DNA of 64,000 nt from Opisthocomus hoazin (taxonomy: Eukaryota > Chordata > Aves > Opisthocomiformes > Opisthocomidae), in contig NC_134429.1 of assembly GCF_030867145.1 (NCBI RefSeq), forward strand, positions 21,127,115 through 21,191,114. Direction: 5' to 3'. Of the stretch, positions 35,001 to 48,538 are shown in pieces (within the stretch, counting starts at the first letter, position 1; each line of letters starts with the position of its first letter). The notes below the pieces were generated by a model. That model worked only from the letters and a program-made list of their open reading frames with translations, was not told the origin of the DNA and did no database searches. The translations under genes and the position numbers were made by a program.

Positions 35001-38000
35001 TGTTAGGAGAGGACACGAATTCAGTCCCAGCGACGTAACATCAAACCAATCTGGAAGGCAACCTTACCTCCTCTCCCGGGGAAAAGTTGCCATGGCACAA
35101 TGGGCAATGGTTTGCCACGTTTTCTGGTTTGGCAGCTGAAATTATTAGAAAAATAATGTAACAATTGCAAAGACAAGCTAATTTCAAAATACAAGAGGAA
35201 AACTTGCAAAACAAAGAACGTAGAACTACCCCATGGCTAAACCAGCTCCTCCCTATTATCATTAACTGCTCTCAAAGAAGTCTTGTATTTAATCACCTAC
35301 ATCAGAACACGATCAAAAGGAATGACAGGGCTTAATCCACACGGATGTGGTAGAGGCTTTCTGTTCTCCTCACTCATCCTCCCCACATACGTTCACAGAA
35401 GCAACGCACTTCAAGCGCTGGGAAACTCAGGCATTTATTCCAGAAGTGTTCCCTCCTGAGGATTTACTGAGATTTCTAAACTCAGAGCGCAGCACCTAAA
35501 CAGAAGCGGTCTGACTTGCCAAAGATTCACAGTATTTGAAAGTCTGACTGACTTGACCTTGAAGTTCAACCTTCCTGTTGAAACTACTCACAATTGCAAG
35601 TCTTGCTCTTAGTATGTTTGGGCAACTCATCTTTTGGAAGGGCCTCACTGCAGCGTTGACATCTCCCAAAGCTGTCCTTTTTATCACAGTCAGTCAACAA
35701 GTGCTCTGTCAGGCTTGCTATTTCCACCACCTGCAACACAGCAAGAGGCGCCCAAGAAGATTTGTACCATGTAGTGCAGTACATAAGGATAGTGATAAAT
35801 AGTGAGTAGATAAGGGTAGCATCTAAAAAACTACTTCTGTGATTTTTGGAAGTTAAATCTAACTTTCCAAAATGACAAAGAGAAAATGAAATTTCAGTCC
35901 AGTTATTAATACAATTTATAATGCTGCTCTTTGTGAAAAGCACTACCCAAGGTCACACAGTTGTGTTCAGAATTCTTAGCGTTAAATACCTTACAGCACC
36001 TTAAAACCAGAATAACAACAGTTAATGTCTTGTAGCAGCTCTAGGAAGTTTATGCCTAACCTGTTTGCAGTGCTCACATCTGGTTAACATAGGGCAGTGT
36101 TTCCAGTAATGGAGATCCAGCCCTTCCTCTGTGAAGGATTCGTCCCTTTCACCACAAAAAATACATAATCTAGGAAAAAAATACAAACATCAGTAACATC
36201 ACAGAGTGAAATGGATGAACCCTGTTTCTTCTGTTAGAGACTATTCTGAAAAATAGCTGGCATCTTGGTACGCCTTGTTTTCCTTATACAGCGCTGACCT
36301 TAGGATAGGCCATGAACAGATACTACTCTGTAATTGATGGTAAATAGAGCTACGAAGCATTTGTTCACGTAGAAAGACATCATTCCACAAAAGCACTGAG
36401 AACAGCTCACTGGCTTTCATGGCTCCAGAATTTTCAAATGCTTTCTCTTATGCCCTTATCCTCCAATACACACAAAAGCTATAATATCTCTTTGCCTCAT
36501 TTTATACTGGCAGTTGAACGTTAAACTGTGGCAATTTCTTATCCCACAAGCAACTGCTCAGAAAACCACTTCAAGGTCACACTATCCAACACCTTAAAAT
36601 ACAGTATCTAGGATTGCCTGGTGATAATTCCAAATCTGTTAGAAGATATTTTCTTTTTCGTTGTTTAAATGCTGAAGGTATTAGCTCTAATCTACTGGAA
36701 AGACGTTATTAATATTATTAGCTTGCAAGTTATACTAAGTGCTTATGGTGATTAGAAGCTGCTCATCTAACTTACTTATCCAAGTAATTTGCAACAGAAG
36801 AATGATGATCTGGAATCTCTGCTGCTGCAGGCTGTGGGCTTTTGTTTACCTCGCAACCTGTAAAAAGAGACCCATTAAAACCAGGATCACATTTTAATTA
36901 ATTTTTGTGTATGCCTAGAAAAAATGTTTCTCTGGACCTTCACAGCAACAAAGCCTAACAGAAGCACCCCATGGCCATATTGGTAAACAGGCCCTGAAAG
37001 ACAACATACCTGTAAGCAGCTGGAAACTATTGCTTTAGCGATCTACAACAGTAAAATGTTTTAGTGGTTGTTTTTACATGTACTAGATGCTCTGCCTCAG
37101 GCTGGGGAGAAATCTAAAGTGGTTTCAAGCCAAGACATACTCATTTATTATTAGAAATTAGCCGGTTATCTGACGGTAAATTTTCTTTTGTGAACATAAT
37201 GGTTACCTCCGTGGCAGACTGACAATCAGCCAGTCTGAAGCACTCTGGCATGTCTTTAACTGAGATAGTTCAATAATCCATTAAGCATTTATAGTGTTTC
37301 AAAGACATCTTGAAATACCTCTACAGTTCTTAATATTATTTGAAATTACCTACCTTGATACTTTGGCTTCTGAAAATCAGATTCTTGCTCCTATTGAATA
37401 AAGAAATTTAAGTCAGAAAATTCCTTGATGACAGTGATGCTTACCAGGGAGAAAGAGAACTGATTATATCCTGGGTTTCCTCTAGAATTAAAAGCTTACA
37501 AGCAGAGCCAACGCGTTACAAAGTTCTCGCCTCTGGTCCTACAGCAAATCTCTCGGGTACTGAGGCAGCAGTCTTCCGAGGAGGAAAGCAGTCCTACTTC
37601 CCAGCACTGGGGCAGCTGTCTGCCTGTCTAAGGTTCAGCTTTGAAACCTAATGGAAACGCAGCACAGCATGCTTCTGGAGGGCCTTGACGTGCTCAGTAC
37701 AATTCCTGTTCTCATTAGCTGACACAGGAACACTCTCAAATATACCATACAACAGACAAAGCCGTTATAAAAAAGAATCAAATTTTATACTATGTTAGGA
37801 AAAACAGCCCCCTAAATTTTAGAGCTGGACTGCTGACGATGGAAGTCAGTTAGTGTATGTCATGGAGTCCCTCTTTCCTTTTTTTCAGTTTATAATGAGA
37901 CGATTAATCAAAGCCTGTGATACCTGAGGAAAAAATGATTTAAAAAACAAAAATCAAACCAAAACCACCCTAACCTTTCCAGCCTGAACTTCTGCTTGTA

Positions 38001-41000
38001 TCTCCTTTAGAGCTGCCAGCTGACCTTGCAGAACTTTTATTTCTTCCTTCTTCTGTTTCTCTGCTTCTTCTGTTGCTGCCTTTCTCTGTGCCTGTCAAGA
38101 AACACTATTTCAATTGGAAAAGTTTTTGAACTATCTGTCATATAGAAGAGATTGCAAAACACATCAGTACAGAACAAATGGTCAATGCAGTACAAGAAAT
38201 ATCCTGCTCGGTTAAATGATTGGGCTGTCAGAGCGACACCTCCCTCCCCCCAGCTTCCTCTGTACTAACCTGAAAGAAACACATAGCATTTCCCCTGTGC
38301 TTACTGCTTCCAAGCCTAGCCAGTATAAAACAGCGTATGTGTATTTTCCAAAATGATTGTGTATTATTTCAGAAGTACCATCTCTGTATTCTTTGTAGGC
38401 TTTATTCGTAAGAGTGAGAATATGCAATAAACTGAACACCAGCTTTTTGCACTAGGCAATGTTAACAATACACCTCAAGATACTCTGCCACATGTGTCAT
38501 TCAATGTCTAATATAGCTATGAAATCAGTATCAGCTATGTATGTTCTACAATCTTGTTACGTACCCTAATTTCAGACTCAGAAAGTGTACCGTCTATTTT
38601 AGTAAATCCATCAAAGAGCGTCTTATAGAGCACAGTCTTGCGAATGCTTGCATCATCTGAAGGCAGATACTCCAGTACAGCAGCTTTGTGCTTCCTGTAC
38701 ACATCAAAGATAATCCGCAGTGCTGCATCACGAACTTCACAAACTCTGTGTTCCAAAGCTCCTGTTGCAAACTGAAAATAGTAATAATAAAAAAAAATTA
38801 TGTCTTTCTACTCCCGCATGTTCTTTAAAGACTTGTTTATTAGTCTAAGACAATTATTTCACCACAGTGGGAGAAATCTTCACACAGACAGGTTTTTGCA
38901 AACACTTTTTGACCCAGTGATTCTTTTTTCCCATACTGGCACCTTGCTTCTTCACAAGGTTGTGTGTTGTCACCTCCAAGAGGCTCAAATTCTCTTCAGT
39001 AATTCACCAAGCACTCCAAAACTGACAGACAAGCCCTAATAAAACAACAAGAGAAAAAACTTCATGTGCTGTGAACTCAGACTCCTACCTTCATGACATT
39101 GCTGATGGTAAACCCAGAGTTTTCAGTTCCCACGTCTTTCAGGAGGCATTCCACTAATTCCACTTGACTCATCGCCAGATGCGTTGGGCAGTTCGGTTTC
39201 AAGGGTTGAACCAAATGAACAGGAACAATCTGAAGAGGTTTAACTTCACTACTCAGTGCCATTTCCTACAAACATACAGAGAGTCAGTGTGCACACAGGA
39301 ATGCTAAATGAGGAAAATTAACTGTCTTTGCAAAGTAGAGTTATTCTAAGTTCCTTACAACAAGTTAAGTAAAATGAAGTAAACCCTCCAGAAGAAGCAG
39401 CTGCTTATTTGTTACTTTAGAAGCCACAAGTTACTCGCAAAGGTTTTAAACAGACGATTACACTGGTGTTTGGTCTTGCTTTTGGCATCAGAGGAAGCTA
39501 CTGAGAAACTGAGAAAATTTTAGATATGCTCAGAGGGGCAAGAGTTATAGAACTGGGTTGTAAGAATTATTTCAAGAACTCCATCTTACACTGAACTGTC
39601 TGAAAAGGAGGTAGATAAGAAGTGTCACAAAGCACGCAGAGCCTTTACTTTGCATCAGGATGGATTTCAAGAGTGCTTCAGAAGACATATATCATCTTAT
39701 AATTCCTCATTTTATTTCACAAAGAATCTTAAGAGCTAAATTCTGCTGTTATTCAAAGCTCAGTGTTTCTTTCTTTGCGGGTAGCAGAATGTTTAATAAG
39801 CCAAGGCACCCCCCATCCCAGCTGCTGTCAGCCACGGGCAGTAAGCAGCCGACGGTGTGCTGCAGCCCCTCTTGCTGAGGGCCAGGCGCAGTTGGCACTG
39901 GGCTGGCTGCTCTGGTTCGGACACAGCTGCAGCTAGAAACACACTGCCCCTTCCCTGCAGAACTGCTTCTCCAGGCAGCGTCTCACCTACCAGCAGCCAT
40001 ACAAAATAAACACGTTTTCCTTCTGTCCAGGCCATGTGCTGTCTATGAAAATACATTTGTAGCCATGTTCTCAGTTCCTTTCTCATTCAGTTACAAAGTC
40101 TGCTATAACCAAGCCAGGCAGCAGTAAGAAAGTAACCTGTCAACTCTGGGGCTCCAGTGATGCACCAGGCCACTTCCTGGGCTACAAGGATGGTGACGGG
40201 ACTGGAGCATCTCCCCTACGAGGAGAGGTTGAGGGAACTGGGCTTGTTCAGCCTGAAGAAGAGAAGGCTGCGAGGGGACCTTATAAATGCCTACAAATAT
40301 CTGAAGGGTGGGTGTCAGGAGGATGGGGCCAAGCTCTTTTCAGTGGTGCCCAGTGACAGGACAAGGGGCAATGGGCACAAACTGAGGCACAGGAAGTTCC
40401 GTCTGAACATGAGGAAGAACTTCTTCCCTCTGAGGGTGACGGAGCCCTGGCCCAGGCTGCCCAGGGAGGCTGTGGAGTCTCCTTCTCTGGAGATATTCCA
40501 GCCCCGCCTGGACAAGGTCCTGTGCAGCCTGCTCTGGGTGACCCTGCTTGGGCAGGGGGGTTGGACTAGATGACCCACAGAGGTCCCTTCCAACCCCTAT
40601 TATTCTGTGATTCTGTGATTCTGCGATTCCTGCAACAACCCTGTTAAAATTTTAGTTACACGTCTGCAGTGAAAGAGAAGCCTTTTCCCTCCATGCGGGG
40701 ATGCAAGCAAGCATAAGTAATCCCCAGCCAGTGACTCACTCCACTCCTGGGACTGAATTAACACATTTTCACACAGAACCACTGTCCTTTCTTCTAAATT
40801 CTACTGGAAAAGAATAATCCTCTAGCAGCCATTCACAGCTGCTCTTTGCTAACACTGAGCAAGGAACGGACTGTGTCTTTTAAAACAGGCATCCTTTTTA
40901 TGCCTTTGCTAAGTTGACTTTCAAAAGCTGACTGTCAAAACCGCAATCAAATCGCAACACCGTCTGAGGAGTGCGTTGTACCTTCTCTGTGGGTAATTTG

Positions 41001-44000
41001 CAACTACGAAGAACGGAAGTTACACCCTTCTCGCACCTGCAGCAGCAGGTATCTCCCCACACCGTCCCCCACAACCAAGAGGGCAACACACTGCCAGAAA
41101 AAATACTGCAAAGACACTAAGTGGGTGCTACCACTTTGCCTCCCACACCATGCGTAATTCTTTACAGCAGCAAACTCTGGACTCTCAGACAAGCCTGATT
41201 AGCTGTTATCCACCTGTGAGCTCTGACATTCTCAATGCAAAGCAAACCATAATTTGAGGAAAAGCACCTACCTGAATAAAGTTAGAAGCCATAAGGCGAA
41301 GACGGGATGAAGAGTCTCCTGTCCTAGAAAGCAAATTTGGAAGCGTTTTTTCCACACAATGAGAAGTTTCTAGTTTTCCTAGTTTATGTTTTGGTATATA
41401 TTGGGTAATGATCATTTTTAAAAGTTTCAGGGAAGCTTGAAAAACCTACATTAAAAAGAAAAAAGAAACACTGAACAAAAATACCACATAGATCCTTGTT
41501 TCCAGACAACATTGTAAAATATTTTCTGCAGTTCTAGGTCCCTTCCAACCCCGAACATTCTGTGATTCTGTGAACCGGAATCTAGAATTGCAGTAAGCTT
41601 CTTAATGGCAGCTACTGCAGACATCTCTCTCCCAGAAAACCTATTGCTAGGGCTTAGGTGAAAGGCCTCAGAATGTGTTTTTATTTATAATGAGTAACGC
41701 AGCTTTTGATTTTTTTCTTTTCTTCTTTTTTAAGGCTTATTTGAAGCCTACGTCTCCTTAGGCTAACTGTAGTCTCTCAAGTTTGAAACTAAAAGTTACT
41801 TCATTGTTCTATTTCAACTTAAAAAAACCACAAAGCCTCAACGACATTAGGCATGTACTGCATCAGCAGTTGTCTCTCGAGCTCATTACTCAGCCCAGGG
41901 CAGTATTTTCCTCGCTGCTGAATGCTAGACAGTGCGCAGTCCTTGAGCCTAACTAAAAGCTGGCATTTCAGTTGGTTTGGGTTTTTGGTTTGGTTTTTGG
42001 CTGTTGTTTTCTTTTAATACTTACTCAAAAGCAGTTTTACAAGCTACCTGTTTAAATTATTTAAAGTGTGTTAACCACACAGTTCTACAATTTTTGCTGT
42101 TCGTTCTTCACTGGAGCATTTCTTATCAAACACATAACTTACTGAAGACACTATGTCTTTGATGGCTCTCCTAACAAGAAAAATGGCAGCCCTCAGCATG
42201 TTCCTTAACTCTTCCTTTGGAGTGTTTACTGACATTTCCATCAGCTTCTTATACACAGCCAGTAACGCGTCTTCTCGATACGACCAAGTTTTGGAATACG
42301 CTCCTGAAACCTGAACACAGAACAAGTTTATCTCTTAAAAGGTCAATACGATTTAAACACTGAAAACAGGCACCATATATCCAAGGTCAAATTTTAATCT
42401 CAGATTTTAAGTAACAGCTCTGAACATGTAAAAATCATATCAGCAGATCTTTGTTGACAGAGCGCATATCAAATCAGCTGAACACATCACAATAATCCAT
42501 ATGTTCATTCTGTTGTTCTTTACCAAAGCTTCTCCAAAAACTTCAACAGCAGGGCTGGCCTCCCTCAGTGCCTTGTCAGTCAACGGTTCTGGTTCCCCAG
42601 CAATGCCACTTCTTGGCGTATCATCGATATCCCCTTCTGTCATCTCCGGCTCAAGGTACACAAGTGCTTCGTCAGGCTGTTTACAGACAGCTGGAAGAGG
42701 TCTCTCATCATATGGTAAAAATTCAACCTAACAGAGAAGATAAAATTTGCTATTCTAGAAATGACTTAGATGTGAAGTTGTTTCATCACTAATTGGATTC
42801 ACCTCAATGCATTTTTTCCCATCAAAGCAGTTATCACTTTACGATTAAGTTTACAATTATGACATTGAAGTTCCTATAAGGACATCACGAAGAAATGGAA
42901 TCAGTGCCTGTGAATAAAACTTCTTCCTTGTCTATTGAATACAATAAAACACACACAAAATGGTTTCTGTGGAAGCGCACACATCTACAGAAATCATCTG
43001 TTGACAGGAAGCCAGCAAATCATAATAATTTAACAAAGAAAGCCATATGTCAAGATCCTGTTAAAAGAGAATACTACTGCTACTAGAGTCAACACAAGTC
43101 TTCCTTGGCTTTGCCAAAAGCTGGAGCAACAAAACATAAAGATCATGCTAACTAGGCACTATGATTTTCTTCTTCTCTCCAGACATGACACCAAGACTCT
43201 TACCCTACAACCTCATTTAATAAATTCCCTTGCTGCTGTGGATTCATCCAGCACGAACTCGAAGAAGGAGATTTATTAAGCCATTAATGGAGCAAGCAGA
43301 ATTCAGCTTCCACTACATTGGCTGTGTGACCTCTGCTCAATCATTTTGCTTCCATTCATCTACTTGTAAATCAGGCATAATCCCCTTTTGCCTCAATCTC
43401 AATGAGCATTTGTAAAAGCTTCCGAAGAAATTCAGGAAAGAGAAAGACCAATACCCACCTAATGATGGGCATTGCTCAGTAACACAATTTCAGTTACTAC
43501 GTAATCTGTGAGAATAACCACAAAAGACCTTGCTGTTTCCGAAGGCTGAATGCAAGATCATTTGCTGTGATAGATTTCTGCAGTAACAGAGGTCCACTAC
43601 TCACATTGTCTCTGAGAAACCCTTCCCTGGAGGTTGTGGCGTGAGTCACAGAAGGAGGAGGGGACTGATGGGGAGCACCGGGCTCAGGAGAAGAGGGATC
43701 TGCTGACTTCTTCTCCAGCAGAGGCTCTGCTTTCCGTCGCTCTCCTTTTTGCGGTTCTGTGTGCTCACAAGGAGGTGAATTTGTAGCTTTTGTGTGCTGA
43801 GGGCTGTCAGTACAAATGACAGACTCCAAAGGCAATTCAGGCGGTTTTTGAATCTGAAAAAGGGAAGCAGATTTTGTAAAGCGAGGCTAACGATGTAGTA
43901 AAATCACAGTTAACGTAGCTACAACTCTGACAGTCAACAAGATCCTGCTGCTTTCAAGTAAATATCAGACCTCACTCGCAGACGTGTGATCATTTCCACT

Positions 44001-47000
44001 GGATGCAGCTTTAGGAAACAATCAGAAAATAATTCTATGTGGATGTGTGTAGAGAGATTATAAAGCTTCCTGTTCTGTGACAATATAAAACTGTATTTTT
44101 TCACATTAATTCTGTATGGTTAGCCATGACACCAGCATAAGCCCGTTACACACCTTCAAAATACGAGACAGTACTTTATGAATCTGCATTGGGTAGCCCT
44201 GAAATTATGCAAAACAGTCAGGATTCTAATGTCATTTGCTTGAGACTTTAACAGTTTAATGTGGTGTAATTTAGGGAGAACTAAGCATGTTCATAAAATG
44301 CCACACGCAAGTTTGGATTGTGGATTTCCCTAACACAAAACAGAAAACTTAAAATCCATATGCAATTGTCATAAAATACCTGTGTAACAACTCTTATTCT
44401 CTGAATTTATTTTGGTTGGTTTGCCACTTCTGTTTACAACACCCACATGATAAAGCCTCCTGTTAGGAATAACAGTGCCCACCATCAGCTCGGCATCCAG
44501 AAGGTCGTGGAGCGCCAGTTGCTGGTACACCTTCAGGCGATACGCTTCCATTTGCTGTTTCTTCTTCTCAGCAAGATCATAATCCTCTTTCTCTACAGCA
44601 CAGCGCTTCTCCACCTCATACCGTCCAAGCCGTTCCCCTACCTAGAAGGTGGTACAACAAGCTAGCTTGGAATCACATTACTGTACATACGTACATGTTT
44701 CAGTATTTCCAGTGAAGGCGTTAAATCAAGCTATTTGATTTTAAAATTACTATTTTGAAAACATAGACAAATCATTATGATTCCACATGAATGCCTGGGT
44801 CCCTGATAGACCACTGGAACACTGTTTGCTTGAGAGAGAAACAGTCTTTCAACAACACCTTTTGCAAGTCGGCGATAGCTTGTTTGAGTTTCTTGGCATA
44901 ATCGTAGCGTTCATGACGGACAGCTTCGCGCTTCTTCTCATCCAGTCTACGTATTATCCGAGCAACTTCTGGGTCTTGGTACATGTCAAAAGCCAAATCA
45001 TCCAGAGGTGAAATGCAATCAGGTTTCCTGAAGATATAAAATGAACAAAATAAACTTACAGCTAATCCACAATACACCAGACTAAGCATATGTCTTCTCT
45101 TTTCACTAGCAGGGAACTAACAAAATATAGAGACTGAGAACTACTTTGGACTGAGTAGATGTTTTGCCAGGGTATAAGCAAGAAAATATCCTTACCCAAG
45201 GTAAGTTCCGTCTAAGGCAGGATCATCTGATTTAATTCCTAAGTAGTGGTCTATCAGCTTCTCTCTGGAAAGCTTTGTAGGGGGGAAAAAAATATCTTAA
45301 TGCACATTCATCAACACCAAGTGTGCATTCAGGACAGAAATTTTGACTTGCCACCATCAATGTAAGCCATGCAACTTCTACTATTTATGTTCTGGGGCTT
45401 ATGAAACGAGAATTTGGGGAGGCTGAAAATGCAAACACTCCAATTGATTATGTTTTAATTTTTGTATGCACAAATTAGGCTCAATTTCTGAGAGCTTTCT
45501 TACTTCGAGATAACATTAAAAAAATACAAAACAATCAATACATGGTACCTCTGCTACAGCACAAAACTAGCAGAAGCAAGATGCATTCCGTTACCCCAAG
45601 AACCCTGTAACTGCAGATGTGCAGCAACAGTAAAAAGACAGGGATGCTTTGCACTTACAGTATTATTGCTGTCATCACTGTAGTCTGCTGGGTCTCCAAT
45701 AATGTTTATAGCTACCAGGGCAACCTAGGATAGATTCAAACGAAATGTAAATGCGTAAGGTTGTATCTTACGAAAACTGAAACAAAAAATTGGAATAACA
45801 AAAAAATAGGAGCTGTGGTCTCCAGGGCGGTATGGAAGCAAGGAAAAGCACCAAGTGGTAAATGTAATTCATGTCTCATTACAAATTTGTTACCATATCT
45901 ACAGACCACACTGTACAGTCACCAGTTGTTCCCTTTTCTGGGATGGAAGTGAAAAGAGTCACCGCAGAACTGAGGCAGATCTTTGCTTTTTCTGTATCAG
46001 GATGGCTGTACAACACCTCCGCTCAACGCCACATCAGATCCTAAAGACCAAGAGTGGCTTTGTAGCGACCCCAAGGCTGTTCTCAGAGGAAGTACTTTGT
46101 CCTCGGCACAGAGCCTGTTGTGCAGTCTAAAACTCAAAATGAAAGGCAGTAATGGAACGTGCACTCGACTCATCTGTTCTGGATAAGTTGCAGGCACTTG
46201 GACATGATTCCAAGTGACTTATAACCTCTCATTTGTATTTTGTGTTTTAAAAGAAACCAAAAATAAATCCAGGAGCTTTCAACCAACATTTTTGGCTTCT
46301 GCAATCAAGGGAGCAGATTTCCATGCCTGTTCTGTACTACTGAATGTCATCTAGCTTACCATGTAAGGACTCTTAACTCAGCTTACCTGACCGTATAAGT
46401 TGTATTTATTGACATAATTTTTATGGAAAATCAGCTTCAGGTACTGGCCAACTGCATCCATATACACAGATTTTAACTCTCGTGCTTTGAAACCAGTCTT
46501 TTCATTGTCCGAGAGAGGGACATAACTGAGAAGGAAAACACAACAAGTAAGCAGGGGACACGTACAAATACACAGCTGTATTTTCGCTCCTCAGGTTAGT
46601 ACTTTGATAAGGTTTAAAACTCCCTCATAAGTGAGACAATGTGTGCTGTCACCCGACAAGACTGTTCACCTGCACCATGCCTCTAACACCTATGTCTCCA
46701 GCTTTGTTACAGATCTAAGCAAGCACGGAATCACTTTACTGCTTGCAGCATGGTGTATCAATGTTGCATGCAAAGCGTAATGAATGTTGTTTCCTCCTGA
46801 GACCTTGCTGATTAAGCTAATGCAGAGCTTTTTGACTTACCCTAGTCTGTGAAACCTCTCTGACTGATAAGGAGCAAAGTATTCAGGCAAGCTTTCACTG
46901 ATGTAGAACTCAATTTTGCTTGAAATCATGTACTGGTGAGCAAGCAACTGCAGTTTTCGTATTCGACATCTCTCCATCAACTGCAGAACAATTTCCTGTG

Positions 47001-47645
47001 GATACTGACAGAGTCTGAAAACATACACAATCTTTGAGTCTTCTTTTTGAAGATTACTTCACTTCCAACTTGAGTAACATTTAACTGTGAAACTTCCCAG
47101 AGTTATTACAGGTTGACTCAGTATTACAAATATTGCAAAAAGAAACCAAAGAGGAGAGTAGAAACACTCTTCACTTTATCGCATGCATGGGTATGTTAAA
47201 GCACTGCATACACATCTAGAGGATGGGCCGAGAAGACTGAATTTTTACTACTAAGTCAAAGCAGTTGCAAACTCCAAGACTGACAAGAACAAAATTATTT
47301 CCCTTTTTTCCTTTCAAAAGACTTTATTTAAATGCTGTGTGATGCCTCCAGGTGGTAACCAGAGCACTTTTTTCCCCCAGGACAAGGATTCCATGGGATT
47401 AAAGAAACTTTTTTGGTTTTATAATCAGTTTGGTCTGGGATGCTGTAAACCACTCTGAGCACACATGGTACACCCCCCACTCGTTTTAAGCTCAGCGCTT
47501 CAGAACTCCGCACATTCCTCCCCCCGCAGTACCTGGGCGATCGCCACCCATTCACTGTCGGTGCATGAACCATCAGCTCTTTCGCGCTGAAGCCATCTTC
47601 GTGTCCCGATGAACTCACAACTGTAAAACCGAGCTTGTGGGGCAT
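32091..47645 (-). CDS. CEP104: Centrosomal protein of 104 kDa (ciliary-tip TOG protein)
   Basis: CEP104 acts at the distal end of centrioles and cilia, where it binds tubulin, EB proteins, CP110 and NEK1. Twenty-one exons keep phase: 47533-47645, 46841-47014, 46387-46525, 45659-45724, 45196-45272, 44859-45027, 44483-44641, 43605-43853, 42524-42727, 42143-42310, 41272-41445, 39089-39265, 38565-38771, 37975-38091, 37354-37390, 36776-36857, 36061-36169, 35592-35730, 35068-35135, 33478-33568 and 32091-32227. They give 951 residues (human 925). The start reads [20 protein letters not shown]. Order: jelly-roll domain (about 1-165), coiled coil (about 215-295), divergent linker (300-450), TOG array (about 450-690), second coiled coil ([17 protein letters not shown], about 693-731), and C2H2/C2HC-like zinc fingers (about 771-900; [31 protein letters not shown]). 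Near the end, residues 931-934 are SKIP, the SxIP EB-binding motif. A 5'UTR part of the first coding exon extends to 47697. Confidence 0.96.
40175..40630 (+). mobile_element. CR1 LINE 3' fragment inside a CEP104 intron
   Basis: A plus-strand CR1 copy, antisense to CEP104, in the intron between the exons at 39265 and 41272. The RT tail frame is open from about 40157 to 40573 ([20 protein letters not shown], then [10 protein letters not shown] and [16 protein letters not shown]). The end shows the direct repeat TTCTGTGATTCTGTGATTCTGCG (40602-40624). It is one of the best preserved copies in the window. Confidence 0.93.
41534..41573 (+). mobile_element. Very short CR1 3'-end fragment
   Basis: About 40 bp match the extreme CR1 3' end (GGTCCCTTCCAACCCC, then ATTCTGTGATTCTGTGA). 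Located in the CEP104 intron upstream of the exon at 41272-41445. Confidence 0.8.
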
Positions 47646-47699
47646 CCTGCAGAAGCGATGCAGCCAAAGCAACGATGTTTCACGCTTAAGCTAACCCCT

Positions 47700-48538
47700 G
47701 GAAGGGCAAGAAAAGAACATGGAAACACTACAGTCAAAAAATGAAATCCTGTGGCCCATCAAGTCAGTAGACAGTGATTACAAAGCTGAATTGCCTTTAA
47801 TTACTATTGGCATCATATTCTTACGCTGAGCATTTTATTACTACTTCGTGAAATGAAGGTTGGCTAAGTTGTATAGCAGTATGCCAAAAAACTCCATTAA
47901 ATCCACTAATCTGAGGTGAAACTTGCAACTCTCCGAGCTAGCAGCCAGCACAGGAGCGACCCGGGCCACCCTCTGCGCGCTGGAGCCGAATGAGAACACC
48001 AAGCAACAGGGAAGCACGGGGTGAAGCGGCCGGCGCCGGCCCGCGGCCCCGCGCACGCCGAGGCTGCGGGCAGGGACGGCAGCGGGAGGGGGCCACGACA
48101 GGCGCCAGAGACCCCGCCACCCCCGCGCCGCACCGATACTGTACCTTTAATTTGCCCCTCCGCGCCCCCCCCCAGGACCCCCCCCCCCCCATCCCCGGCC
48201 GCTCCGCCACAGGCCGCGGCGGCGCCCGCAGGCCCCGGCGCTGACTCGGGGGAACGGCCGGGCCGCGGACAGAGCCGCCCTCCGCGGCGGGGACCTAGGG
48301 GGAGCCGGGGGCGGCTCGCCGGGCCGGAGGGGAGCGGGAAGCGGCGGAGGGGAGCGGGAAGCGGCGAGAAAAGCAGCCAGGCCCCACCTGCCTCCCCGCG
48401 CCCCCGGCGCCGGCTCTCATGGCAACGCCGCGCGCGCCGCCGCGCATGCGCGCCCCCCCCAGCCCCAGCCCCTTCTCGGGGCGCATGCGCGCCTGGCCGG
48501 GAGCGAGGCAGGGAGGGAGGGGGGCGGCGGCGGCGGTC
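47700..48538. promoter_or_regulatory. Bidirectional CpG-island promoter of CEP104 and DFFB
   Basis: CEP104 (minus) and DFFB (plus) start codons are about 0.9 kb apart. The first CEP104 coding exon has an acceptor at 47698-47700, so a non-coding CEP104 exon must lie in this island; possible minus-strand donors are at about 48382-48387 and near 48140-48145. The island is CpG-dense and TATA-less. It carries C-runs of 9 and 13 bases at 48165-48190 (G-tracts on the CEP104 strand) and two NRF1 palindromes. Confidence 0.8.
48442..48490. promoter_or_regulatory. Two perfect NRF1 sites
   Basis: GCGCATGCGC occurs exactly at 48442-48451 and again at 48481-48490, 39 bp apart start to start and 48-97 bp upstream of the DFFB ATG. 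This is the core NRF1 dimer site, common in bidirectional housekeeping promoters. Confidence 0.7.

Noticed and set aside
40157-40573. 138-residue open frame as a possible host gene
   Set aside because: It is the C-terminal tail of the CR1 reverse transcriptase inside a LINE copy, repeated at several places in the window.
47328-47532. CEP104 first exon read-through (YCGGRNV and beyond)
   Set aside because: The frame past 47533 is intronic: the AG/GTACTG donor joins in phase to the next exon and restores [11 protein letters not shown], as expected for the family.
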